A stretch of DNA of 64,000 nucleotides from Chromohalobacter israelensis (GTDB lineage: Bacteria > Pseudomonadota > Gammaproteobacteria > Pseudomonadales > Halomonadaceae): contig JQNW01000001.1 in the NCBI GenBank assembly GCA_000761475.1, positions 558,001-622,000 on the forward strand, read 5' to 3'. Of the stretch, positions 49,063 to 57,442 are shown piece by piece. Below the pieces are notes generated by a model, which had not been told where the DNA came from, ran no database searches, and worked only from the letters and a program-made list of their open reading frames with translations. The position numbers and the translations under genes are program-made. Positions within the stretch are counted from its first letter, which is position 1. Each line of letters opens with the position of its first letter.

Positions 49063-49125
49063 GGTGTAAACCGCCGCTCCCACACCCTCCCCGACTAACA
49101 CCCTGCCGCGCCACCCCGCACGATA
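49063..49125 (+). promoter_or_regulatory. Ogr-type late promoter of the FI operon
   Basis: GGTGT-N14-ACACC (49063-49086), 30 bp, CGCACGATA (49117-49125), the same layout as the V promoter. Confidence 0.75.
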
Positions 49126-49182
49126 TCGGCGTGAATTCACGGTTTCTCTTGAAACTCAGGCCGAACCTGCGCAGGAGCCTCC

Positions 49183-50367
49183 ATGGCACTCGACCAATAC
49201 CATCACGGGGTGCGTGTCTCCGAAGTCAATGACGGTACCCGCACCATCCGCACCGTTTCCACGGCGGTCATCGGCGTGGTCTGCACCGCCGAGGATGCCG
49301 ACGCGACCACCTTCCCCCTTGACCGCCCGGCGCTGGTCACCAATGTCGATACCGCCATCGGCAAGGCTGGCACCCAGGGCACGCTGAAAGACACCCTCAC
49401 CACGATCAGCCAGCAGTCCAAGCCGATCATCGTGGTGGTGCGTGTGGGCGAGGGCATCGACGACGAGGAAACCACCGCCAACGTCATCGGCACCACCACC
49501 GCAACCGGACAGCGTACCGGCCTGCAAGCGCTGCTCACCGCCAAGCAGAAGCTGGGCGTGACGCCACGCATCATCGGCGTACCAGCGCTGGACACCCAGC
49601 CGGTGGCTACCGCTCTGGTGCCGGTGCTGCAACAGCTGCGCGCCTTTGGCTACGTCTATGCCCACGGCTGCGACACCATCACCGATGTCACCACCTACCG
49701 CGACCAGTTCGGCGCGCGGGAATTGATGGTGATCTGGCCGCAGTTCGAGGCGTTCGATACCGATGACGCCGCCACGGTCACGGTCAGCCCCGTCGCCGTC
49801 GCGCTCGGCCTGCGCGCGAAGCTCGACCAGGAAGTCGGCTGGCACAAGACGCTCAGTAATGTCGTGGTCAACGGCGTCACCGGGATCGACCGCGACGTGT
49901 TCTGGGATCTGCAATCGCCCAACACCGACGCCGGCATCCTCAACGCTGCCGACGTCACCACGCTGATCAACCAGGGCGGTTATCGCTTCTGGGGCTCGCG
50001 CACCTGCGCCGGACCGGAATCCCTGTTCCCCTTTGAAAACTATACGAGGACGGCTCAGATTCTCGCCGACACGGTCGCCGAGGCGCACCTGTGGGCGGTC
50101 GACAAGCCGCTTCACGCCTCGCTCGCGCGGGACATCATCGAAGGGGTCAACGCCAAGTTTCGCGAGCTCAAGAACCTGGGGCTGATCGTCGACGGCGCGG
50201 CCTGGCTAAACGAAGACCTCAACACCGAGACTTCCCTCAAGGCCGGCAAGCTGCGCATCGATTACGACTACACGCCGGTGCCGCCGCTCGAGGACCTGGG
50301 CTTCCAGCAGCGCATCACCGATTCGTATCTCGCCGACTTCGCCGAGCGCGTCGCGGCCACCGCCTGA
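49183..50367 (+). CDS. Tail sheath protein (P2 gpFI family)
   Basis: The 394 residues (P2 FI 396) start ALDQYHHGVRVSEVNDGTRTI. The conserved contractile-sheath ending includes NYTRTAQILADTVAEAHLWAVDKPL-type sequence. AGGAG precedes the ATG. Confidence 0.95.
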   Translation: MALDQYHHGVRVSEVNDGTRTIRTVSTAVIGVVCTAEDADATTFPLDRPALVTNVDTAIGKAGTQGTLKDTLTTISQQSKPIIVVVRVGEGIDDEETTANVIGTTTATGQRTGLQALLTAKQKLGVTPRIIGVPALDTQPVATALVPVLQQLRAFGYVYAHGCDTITDVTTYRDQFGARELMVIWPQFEAFDTDDAATVTVSPVAVALGLRAKLDQEVGWHKTLSNVVVNGVTGIDRDVFWDLQSPNTDAGILNAADVTTLINQGGYRFWGSRTCAGPESLFPFENYTRTAQILADTVAEAHLWAVDKPLHASLARDIIEGVNAKFRELKNLGLIVDGAAWLNEDLNTETSLKAGKLRIDYDYTPVPPLEDLGFQQRITDSYLADFAERVAATA

Positions 50368-50389
50368 ACTGACTAGATAGGGACCGAGC

Positions 50390-50902
50390 ATGGCACTCCC
50401 CAAGAAACTCAAGGACCTGAACCTGTTCAGCAATGGCGATAGCTGGCAGGGCATCGTCCAGGCCGTCACATTGCCCCCCCTCACCCGCAAGATCGAGGAA
50501 TGGCGCGGCGGGGGCATGGATGGCCCCGTCGGCATCGATATGGGCATGGATGGCCTGCTCACCTGCCAGTGGACCGTCGGCGGCCTGGTCGAAAGCATCT
50601 TCGACAACTTCGGCACCTCGCGCATCGACGCCGACATGCTGCGCATGACCGGAAGCTACGAGCGCGACGACGTCGACGAGGCCTCGGCGGTCGAGGTCGT
50701 CATGCGCGGCCGTCACACCGAGATCGATATGGGCGACGCCCAGTCAGGCGAGAACACCGAGCACCAGGTCACCAGCACGCTGAGCTACTACAAGTTGTCG
50801 ATCGACGGCGCCCCCAAGATCGAGATCGACCTCATCAACCAGGTGTTCAAGGTCAACGGCGAGGACCGCCTCGCGGGCCGTCGCCAGCGCCTGGGCATTT
50901 GA
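50390..50902 (+). CDS. Tail tube protein (P2 gpFII family)
   Basis: The 170 residues (P2 FII 172) start ALPKKLKDLNLFSNGDSWQG and have conserved INQVFKVNGEDRLAGRRQRLGI at the end. It forms the inner tail tube. Confidence 0.95.
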   Translation: MALPKKLKDLNLFSNGDSWQGIVQAVTLPPLTRKIEEWRGGGMDGPVGIDMGMDGLLTCQWTVGGLVESIFDNFGTSRIDADMLRMTGSYERDDVDEASAVEVVMRGRHTEIDMGDAQSGENTEHQVTSTLSYYKLSIDGAPKIEIDLINQVFKVNGEDRLAGRRQRLGI

Positions 50903-50940
50903 TCGCCCACATCACATCCCATCGCACAGGATTCGTCACC

Positions 50941-51249
50941 ATGACCAAGACACAAGTCGCCCAAGCCATCACCACCACCGTCGAGCTCGACACGCCCATC
51001 AAGCGCGGCGAGACCGAGATCAGCGAAGTCACGCTTCGCAAGCCCAGCGCCGGCGAGCTGCGCGGCGTGAATCTCTCCGACGTACTGCAGATGCAGACCG
51101 ACGCGCTGATGACCTTGATCCCGCGGCTCTCGACCCCTTCGCTGACCGCGCCCGAAGTGCGCCATATGGACCCCGCCGACCTGGTGCAGTGCGGCGGGGA
51201 GATCGCCAGTTTTTTGATCTCGAAGCGGGCCAAGGGCGAGGACGCATAG
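50941..51249 (+). CDS. Tail assembly chaperone E (P2 gpE)
   Basis: The 102-residue protein starts TKTQVAQAITTTVELDTPIKRGE and has VTLRKPSAGELRGVNLSDVLQMQ, as in the P2 gpE/phage tail assembly chaperone family. A -1 frameshift at 51210-51216 yields the E+E' fusion needed for tail assembly. Confidence 0.92.
   Translation: MTKTQVAQAITTTVELDTPIKRGETEISEVTLRKPSAGELRGVNLSDVLQMQTDALMTLIPRLSTPSLTAPEVRHMDPADLVQCGGEIASFLISKRAKGEDA
51210..51216 (+). promoter_or_regulatory. Programmed -1 frameshift site T TTT TTG
   Basis: In the E frame the heptamer lies as T_TTT_TTG. Slippage by -1 enters the open E' frame. P2 uses the same heptamer for E+E'. Confidence 0.88.
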
Positions 51250-51446
51250 CCCTCCCCGCCTCGGTGGAAGACGCGATGGCGGATCTCGCCATCGTCTTCC
51301 ACTGGACACCCAGCGATTGCGCGGACTTCTCCCTGCGCGAACTGATGGAATGGCGCGAACGCGCGCGCAAGCGTAGCGGCGCCGATAGTGACGGAGCCGG
51401 CCATGGCGCGCGATCTCAAGCTTCAGGTCATCCTCGACGCCGCTGA
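51216..51446 (+). CDS. E' extension (gpE+E' tail chaperone, frameshift product)
   Basis: After the slip the frame reads DLEAGQGRGRIALPASVEDA, then MADLAIVFHWTPSDCADF and LRELMEWRERARKRSG, the P2 GpE' family signature. The fusion with E is about 168 residues. An internal ATG at 51276 exists, but by analogy with P2 only the fusion is made. It overlaps the T start by 44 nt. Confidence 0.88.
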   Translation, partial: DLEAGQGRGRIALPASVEDAMADLAIVFHWTPSDCADFSLRELMEWRERARKRSGADSDGAGHGARSQASGHPRRR

Positions 51447-54036
51447 CAAGGCCACGGCGCCGCTGAAGAAGATCACCCGAGGCAGCAGTAAGACCGCCGA
51501 CGCCCTGCGCGCGAGCAAGGAAGAACTGCGCAAGCTCGAGCGCCAGCAGCGTGACCTGGGCTCGTTTCGCAAGCTCAAGGAAGCCACGCGCGAGAACGGC
51601 GAGGCCCTGGCCGCCGCGCAGGAACGGCTGCGCAACATGCGCGGCGAGCTCAAGCGCACCGACGCCCCCACCGAGAAGTTCCAGCGCCAATTCAAGCAGG
51701 CCAGCGACGATGTCGAACGACTGAGCGGCAAGCTCGGCGACCAACGCCGCCGCCTGGGCGAACTGCGCACCGGCCTGCGCCAGGGCGGCGTCAGCACCGA
51801 CAACCTGGGCCGCAGCGAGGATCAGTTAGCCGAGCGCATACGCGAGGCCAACACCCAGTTCGATGCCCAGAAGCGCAAGATGGGCCAACTCGCCGAGGCG
51901 CAGCGCAAAGCCAAGCGCGCCAACGACCAGTTTCACCGTGGCATCGGTCGCGCCAATGCCATGCGCGGTGCGGGCATGACCGGGCTGGCCACCGGTGGCG
52001 CCGCACTCTATGGCGCTGGCCAGCTACTGGCGCCGGGCGTCGAGTACGGTCAGCAGATGAGCGCCGTCCAAGCCGTCGGCCGCTTCACTGCGGACGACGA
52101 ACGGTTCCAGGCACTGAAACGACAATCCCGCGACCTGGGCTCGAGCACCCAGTTCAGCGCCAGTGAAGTCGGCTCCGGGCAAGAGTTCCTGTTGCGTGCC
52201 GGCATGAGCGCCGAGGCCATTCGGTCCTCGATGAAAGACGTGCTCAACCTCGCCGTCGCCAACAATACCGAGCTCGGCCGCACCGCCGACATCGCCTCGA
52301 ATATCGCCGGTACCTTCAAGATCGACCTGGAGAAGGAAGGCGCCATGGGCCACGTCGCCGACGTGCTCTCGGCCACGGCCAGCCGCGCCAATGTCGATCT
52401 GGCGAAGCTCGGCGAAACGGTGAAGTATCTCGGCGGCGCCGAGGATCTGGACTTCACCCTCGAGCAGGCCAGCGCCATGGCCGGCCTACTGGGCAACATC
52501 GGCATTCAGGGCAGCCAGGCCGGTACCACGCTGCGCGGCATGATGAATCGCCTTACCGACCCCACCAAGGAAGCCGCCGGCGTCATCGACCGGCTTGGGG
52601 TGAAGGTGGCCAACGCCGATGGCGAGATGCGCGCCATGCCCGAGATCCTGCGTGACATCAACGACGCCACCAAGGATCTCGGCAACGCCGACCGCAAACA
52701 GGCCCTGCAGCAGATCTTCGGCGCCGAGGCAGGCTCGGGCATGGCCGAGCTGGTCAGCCAGATGAGCACCGGCAAGCTGGATGGTTTGATCGAAAAGCTC
52801 CGGGTGGCCAACGGCGAAAACGACCGCATGGCCGCCACGATGAAGGACAACATCGGCGGCGATCTCAAGAGCCTGCAGTCCGCCTGGGAAGAGGTCGGGA
52901 TCTCGATCACCGACACCAACAAGGGGCCGTTGCGCGAGCTCATCCAGAACGTCACCGCGATCACCCGCTGGGTCGGCGACTGGATCAAACAGAACCCAGA
53001 ATTGGCCGGCGGCATTGCCAAGGCCGCCGCCGGCCTCGCCGCCCTGATCGCGGTGGGCGGCGCATTCACGATCATGCTGGCTTCGCTACTCGGCCCGATC
53101 GTCACCGTACGCTACGGTCTCGCCATGCTGGGCATACAGACCGGCGGCCTCGGCGGCAGGATCTATGCCTTCACCAGCAAGATTCTCCCGGCGCTGGGCC
53201 GCGGCATTCTGATGATCGGCCGCACGCTTGCCCTCGCCGGGCGTCTGCTGCTGACCAACCCCATCGGCCTGGCCATCACCGCCCTCGCCGGCGCGGCCTA
53301 CCTCATCTACAAGAACTGGGAGCCTATCAGCCAGTTCTTCAAGGACCGCTGGGCCGACGTCAAAGCCGCCTTCAGCCAAGGCACCGGTGCCGTGCTTCAG
53401 CTGCTGCTCAACTGGAACCCCATCGGCTTGCTCTATCGCGGCATCACCGCTGGGCTTTCCAAGCTCGGCGTCGAGGTGCCGGGCAAGTTCACGTCGCTCG
53501 GCAGCGCAATCGTCGACGGCCTGATCGGCGGCCTGACGGGCAAGCTCGCCGCGCTGAAAGACAAAGTCGTCGGCATGGCCAGCGACGTGAAAGGCTGGTT
53601 CGCTGACGTGCTCGACATCAACTCTCCGAGTCGCGTCTTCGCTCAGCTGGGCGGCCACACCGTGGACGGCCTGAACGTCGGGCTCGATGCCCAGCGCGAC
53701 GAGCCCGCCCGGCGTGTGGCCGAGATCGCCAAGCGCGTGCAACAAGCCGGCGCGGGGCTGGCCCTGGGCGCCGCGACGCTCCCCGCCGCCGCCATGCCCA
53801 GCGTGGCCCAGCAAGCGCCGATTCAGTTCGATACCCGGCCACCGCTGAGCCAGCCCGCCCCGCGCGAGTCAGGCGGCCTCACCATGGGCGACATCAACAT
53901 CGAGGTGAATGCCGCGCCCGGCATGGACGAACGCCAGCTCGCCCAGTACGTCGCCCAGGAAGTCCAGCGCGCCCTGGAAGACGCCCAGCGCGAGCAAGCC
54001 GCCCGCCGTCGCTCATCCCTGCACGATATCGAATAG
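51403..54036 (+). CDS. Tail tape measure protein (P2 gpT family)
   Basis: The 877 residues have an N-terminal coiled coil (about 20-190). A conserved TP901-type core follows, with MSAVQAVGRFTADDERFQALKRQ, SEVGSGQEFLLRAGMSAEAI and GNIGIQGSQAGTTLRGMMNRLTDPT. Hydrophobic segments lie around 540-640, and a C-terminal domain is present. It sets tail length and helps DNA entry. The ATG at 51403 has GGAG upstream. Confidence 0.94.
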   Translation: MARDLKLQVILDAADKATAPLKKITRGSSKTADALRASKEELRKLERQQRDLGSFRKLKEATRENGEALAAAQERLRNMRGELKRTDAPTEKFQRQFKQASDDVERLSGKLGDQRRRLGELRTGLRQGGVSTDNLGRSEDQLAERIREANTQFDAQKRKMGQLAEAQRKAKRANDQFHRGIGRANAMRGAGMTGLATGGAALYGAGQLLAPGVEYGQQMSAVQAVGRFTADDERFQALKRQSRDLGSSTQFSASEVGSGQEFLLRAGMSAEAIRSSMKDVLNLAVANNTELGRTADIASNIAGTFKIDLEKEGAMGHVADVLSATASRANVDLAKLGETVKYLGGAEDLDFTLEQASAMAGLLGNIGIQGSQAGTTLRGMMNRLTDPTKEAAGVIDRLGVKVANADGEMRAMPEILRDINDATKDLGNADRKQALQQIFGAEAGSGMAELVSQMSTGKLDGLIEKLRVANGENDRMAATMKDNIGGDLKSLQSAWEEVGISITDTNKGPLRELIQNVTAITRWVGDWIKQNPELAGGIAKAAAGLAALIAVGGAFTIMLASLLGPIVTVRYGLAMLGIQTGGLGGRIYAFTSKILPALGRGILMIGRTLALAGRLLLTNPIGLAITALAGAAYLIYKNWEPISQFFKDRWADVKAAFSQGTGAVLQLLLNWNPIGLLYRGITAGLSKLGVEVPGKFTSLGSAIVDGLIGGLTGKLAALKDKVVGMASDVKGWFADVLDINSPSRVFAQLGGHTVDGLNVGLDAQRDEPARRVAEIAKRVQQAGAGLALGAATLPAAAMPSVAQQAPIQFDTRPPLSQPAPRESGGLTMGDINIEVNAAPGMDERQLAQYVAQEVQRALEDAQREQAARRRSSLHDIE

Positions 54037-54045
54037 GAGATTGCC

Positions 54046-54489
54046 ATGTTGATGGCCCTGGGCATGTTCGTCTTCGAGGTTGGCAGCGTGCCGTACCAAC
54101 AGCTCAAGCGCGCCACGCAGTGGCGCCATGCTTCACAGTCCCGCGTGGGCGACCGGCCCGCGTATCAGTTCGTCGGCCTCGGTACCGACACCATCACCTT
54201 GAGCGGCACCTTGCTGCCAGAATTCACCGGCGGCCGGCTGGACCTGGACGAGATCCGCGACATGGCAGATCGTGGCCAGGCGTGGCCGCTGGTCGAGGGC
54301 ACCGGCAGGCAATACGGCCTGTGGGTGATCACCAAGGTGGACGAAACCTCGAGCGCATTTTTCCGCGACGGTGCCGCGGCCAAGATCGAGTTCACGATGA
54401 CGCTCGAGCACGTCGACGATCAACGCACCGACCTGATGGGCGACCTGACCACCTCCACCCTCGCGCGACTCGCGGGGGCCTTCGCATGA
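54046..54489 (+). CDS. Tail protein U (P2 gpU family)
   Basis: The 147 residues have conserved start MLMALGMFVFEVGSVPYQQLKR and the LSGTLLPEF region. It caps tail terminus assembly. AGGAG precedes the ATG; it overlaps gene D by 4 nt. Confidence 0.94.
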   Translation: MLMALGMFVFEVGSVPYQQLKRATQWRHASQSRVGDRPAYQFVGLGTDTITLSGTLLPEFTGGRLDLDEIRDMADRGQAWPLVEGTGRQYGLWVITKVDETSSAFFRDGAAAKIEFTMTLEHVDDQRTDLMGDLTTSTLARLAGAFA

Positions 54490-55499
54490 ATGACAACGTC
54501 GAGCGCCGCTACCGGCGCCCCAGCTATCGCATCACGCTCGATGAGCAAGACATTACGCCCAGGATCAACGGCCGCTTGATCCGCCTGCGCCTGCGCTCAC
54601 AACGCGGCCTCGAGGCCGATCAATTGGATCTTACCCTCTCCGACCACGATGGCGCGCTCGCGCTACCGAGGCGCGGCGTGGCCCTGCGCGTCGCCTACGG
54701 CTGGCAGGAAGAAGGCCTGATCGACAAGGGGCTGTTCACCGTGGACGAAGTTCAGCACAGCGGCACGCCGGACCAGATCACCATCCGCGCGCGCAGCGCC
54801 GACATGCGCGGCCGCCTGCCGGGCAAGCGCAGCCGTAGTTGGCACGACATCACCGTCGGCGAGATCATCGACACCATCGCCAAGCGCCACACGCTCGAGC
54901 CAGTGGTCGGCGGCACCGTGCGCGCCATCCGCATCGGCCACATCGACCAGACCGAAGAGAGCGACCTGAACTTCCTCACCCGCCTGGGCGAACGTTTCGA
55001 TGCTGTGGCCACCGTCAAAGCCGCCCGGCTGCTGTTCACCCAGGCCGGCGAAGCCCTGACGGCCAGCGGCCTGGCCATGCCGGCCGTCACCCTCACCCGC
55101 CGCGACGGCGACCAGCACCGGTACAGCGCCACTGATCGTGACACTTATACCGGCGTCATTGCTTACTGGAACGACAAGGCCAACGCCGAGCGCCAGCGTG
55201 TCATCGCCGGCAGTGACGAGGATGCCAAGGAACTGCGCCCCACCTACGCCAGCCAGGCCGACGCGCTGGACGCCGCCAAAGCCGAATGGCGGCGCGTGCA
55301 ACGCGGCGAAGCCACCTTCGACATTACTCTTGCCGAAGGGCGTGCCGACATCCTCCCCGAGTCGCCACTCACGGCCAGCGGCTTCAAGCCGGACATCGAC
55401 GCCACGCCCTGGCTGGTCACGGAAGTGGAAGATTCACTCGATGACAACGGCTTTGGTACGCGGGTGCGGTGTGAGGTAAAGGGTGCTGAGGCTGGCTGA
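54486..55499 (+). CDS. Tail protein D / baseplate hub (P2 gpD family)
   Basis: The 337 residues have DITPRINGRLIRLRLRSQRGLEADQLDL and GLFTVDEVQHSGTPDQITIRARSADM, characteristic of gpD/late control D. It forms the hub under the spike. Last gene of the FI operon. The 254 bp after it have a promoter for the TA genes and no P2-style ogr. Confidence 0.95.
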   Translation: MNDNVERRYRRPSYRITLDEQDITPRINGRLIRLRLRSQRGLEADQLDLTLSDHDGALALPRRGVALRVAYGWQEEGLIDKGLFTVDEVQHSGTPDQITIRARSADMRGRLPGKRSRSWHDITVGEIIDTIAKRHTLEPVVGGTVRAIRIGHIDQTEESDLNFLTRLGERFDAVATVKAARLLFTQAGEALTASGLAMPAVTLTRRDGDQHRYSATDRDTYTGVIAYWNDKANAERQRVIAGSDEDAKELRPTYASQADALDAAKAEWRRVQRGEATFDITLAEGRADILPESPLTASGFKPDIDATPWLVTEVEDSLDDNGFGTRVRCEVKGAEAG

Positions 55500-55639
55500 T
55501 CACTCAAGCCACAGACATACAGACCCAGCCCTACCGTTGTTGGCATGCACGCCACCCAGATGAAATATAAGACATTGTTTTAAAACGGGAAAATAGATCG
55601 CATACACTTCTTTCCCTATCGATAGCACCTATTCTTTCG

Positions 55640-55668
55640 TTGAGCTAGCTTCACCATTTCTCTATAGT
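55640..55668 (+). promoter_or_regulatory. Promoter of the toxin-antitoxin pair
   Basis: TTGAGC, 17-bp spacer, TATAGT, about 85 bp before the antitoxin start. Confidence 0.65.
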
Positions 55669-55753
55669 CCCCCACACTGTAAGACAAACTACTTGAGAAG
55701 AACGAACTGGCATTCAGTCGGTCATAAAGCGTAGGGAAAAGACGGGAGGTGCC

Positions 55754-56437
55754 ATGACGGCATTGGCAGGCATAGGGCTATACAGCCCCAAACAAGCGGA
55801 GAGGCTCATCGGTGTCGATGCAGCCAAGATCCGCCGTTGGCTGCTCGCCGCGGATAGTCCGAACGGCCCTCTCTGGCATCCCGAGCCCGAAGCCTTGGGG
55901 CTTGAAGATACGCTGAGCTTCAAAGATCTTCTGGAAATCCGTGCCGTTGAGCAGTTTCGCAAGCATGGCGTATCACTGCAGACCATTCGCGCCGCCTTGA
56001 CCAACCTCAGTGAGCTAATGCAGAGAAACTACCCTCTCTTGCATCCTCAACTGGTGACGGATGGGAAGGACGTGATCCTCAGAGCGATGAAGGACGACGG
56101 CGAAACCGCCATGACTGACCTGACCAAGTTTCAGGACGTGATGGCTGAGGTCGTTGCTCCCTCCATTAAAGACCGCATCACTTTTGATGCCAGCAACAAC
56201 CCGATTCGTTGGTCGCCAGACCCCAGCGATCCCGGCATCGTGGTCGACCCGAAGTTCGCCTTCGGTAAACCGATCGTTCTTCCGAGCCACATGTCTACCC
56301 TCGCTCTCTTCCAGGCGTACGAAGCTGAAGATGGCGATGCCGATGCAGTGGCCAGGAACCTTGAAATCACCGTGGATGAGGTGGTTCGCGCCGTTAACTT
56401 TGAAAAAAGGATAGCGGCGGTTGAATTTCTTCATTGA
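55754..56437 (+). CDS. Antitoxin-like protein, MerR-type HTH plus DUF433
   Basis: The 227-residue protein has an N-terminal DNA-binding region (YSPKQAERLIGVDAAKIRRWLLAAD). The C-terminal DUF433 segment (residues about 160-222) contains PKFAFGKPIV and an all-helical ARNLEITVDEVVRAVNFEKRI. Such proteins pair with PIN-like toxins of the VapC45/DUF5615 type. It overlaps the toxin start by 17 nt, which supports a TA pair. Confidence 0.78.
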   Translation: MTALAGIGLYSPKQAERLIGVDAAKIRRWLLAADSPNGPLWHPEPEALGLEDTLSFKDLLEIRAVEQFRKHGVSLQTIRAALTNLSELMQRNYPLLHPQLVTDGKDVILRAMKDDGETAMTDLTKFQDVMAEVVAPSIKDRITFDASNNPIRWSPDPSDPGIVVDPKFAFGKPIVLPSHMSTLALFQAYEAEDGDADAVARNLEITVDEVVRAVNFEKRIAAVEFLH

Positions 56438-56840
56438 TGAGAACCTCAGTCCTAGCCTTGCCGAAGCCCTGAATCACCTTGCCGATCTCTGCAAAGAGCG
56501 GCACACCGTTGTGCCTGCCCGCAAATTCAATGGTGGTCCTGGTACACCAGACCTGGAGTGGCTAGAAAGGCTGCAGCAAGAGGGTGACTGGGCCATCATT
56601 TCTAAGGACCGCTTCAAAAAAGGCGACCCTGAGCGCCTTGCCTTCGAACAGGCTGGCATCACCATCTTCAACTTGGGCAAAGAGTGGAATCGCAGAAAAG
56701 GCTGGGAGACCGCAATTCAGCTGATTCGGTGGTGGCCTTGCATATCCCGAGAGGTCCTCAAGACCAGCGACCCCATGCTCTATGAGCTTCCCTGGGGAGT
56801 GCAAGAAACACTCAAGGGCCGTAGGCTAGCCAAGAAGTAA
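56421..56840 (+). CDS. PIN-like toxin (DUF5615/VapC45 type)
   Basis: The 139 residues begin at a TTG codon: NFFIDENLSPSLAEALNHL, the acidic DEN motif of PIN-like nucleases. WAIISKDRFKKGDP supplies the second acidic cluster. It is predicted to be an RNase neutralised by the upstream gene. A non-standard start inside the antitoxin gene keeps expression low and coupled. Confidence 0.75.
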   Translation: MNFFIDENLSPSLAEALNHLADLCKERHTVVPARKFNGGPGTPDLEWLERLQQEGDWAIISKDRFKKGDPERLAFEQAGITIFNLGKEWNRRKGWETAIQLIRWWPCISREVLKTSDPMLYELPWGVQETLKGRRLAKK

Positions 56841-56864
56841 TCCCGGCCATTACTAGCCGGGATC

Positions 56865-57224
56865 TCACCACCCATACCGCCGCGCCTGGCTCACCACCAC
56901 GCCGCGTAGATCCGACCGCCTGGCCCATAGCGATTCCTGGGGGCCGACGGTCGGCATCAGGCGCAAGCGCCCACCGATGCGATGGCTCTTGAAGAGCCGC
57001 TGCTCACCTTCCAGGTCCACCACTACTAGGTCCGCGTGCCCGGCGGGACGCTGCTCATCCACCACTAACACATCACCCTCGATGATCGGCCCCTCGACCC
57101 CCGCCTCGTCGCCCACCTCCACCAGGTAGCAGCTCGCCGGAAAATGCGACACGTCATAGCCCCGCATCGCCGGGTGCGTGGCCCCCTTACGCTTGATCAA
57201 TGGCCCCAGGTAGTGAATCCGCAT
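56865..57224 (-). CDS. UmuD-like S24 protein without the catalytic serine motif
   Basis: The 119-residue protein matches the UmuD/LexA S24 fold: GPIIEGDVLVVDEQRPAGHADLVVVDLEGEQRLFKSH aligns with the UmuD core and keeps the lysine (K79). Where GDSM should be, the sequence is GDEAGVEG, so self-cleavage is not expected. GAGGGG precedes the ATG. A LexA-type box lies in the promoter. No umuC is adjacent. Confidence 0.75.
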   Translation of the reverse strand: MRIHYLGPLIKRKGATHPAMRGYDVSHFPASCYLVEVGDEAGVEGPIIEGDVLVVDEQRPAGHADLVVVDLEGEQRLFKSHRIGGRLRLMPTVGPQESLWARRSDLRGVVVSQARRYGW

Positions 57225-57264
57225 GATGCCCCTCGCGTTATCGTATGGTTTTCGAATAGCCTAA

Positions 57265-57284
57265 TACTGTATAAACAAACAGTT
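57265..57284. promoter_or_regulatory. LexA (SOS) box
   Basis: TACTGTATAAACAAACAGTT has CTG-N10-CAG and differs from the E. coli consensus at four positions. It lies between TTGAAC (-35) and the -10 region of the minus-strand UmuD-like gene. Confidence 0.8.
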
Positions 57285-57311
57285 CAAGGCCGACACACGT
57301 AATGGCCGGGC

Positions 57312-57340
57312 AAAAAAAGGGGGCCCATCAATGGGCCCCC
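57312..57340 (-). terminator. Terminator of the minus-strand accessory group
   Basis: A perfect 10-bp stem GGGGGCCCAT/ATGGGCCCCC with a T-run (seven T) on the minus strand, about 100 bp past the 57443 stop. Confidence 0.88.
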
Positions 57341-57442
57341 GCGCTGACTAAATGGCGTCCTGCCATCATCCCTTAGTCAACGGTTAACGACGCTACCGAA
57401 AAATTAAAGCGATGGCAAGAAGGCCGAAAACTCGCTAAGCGA

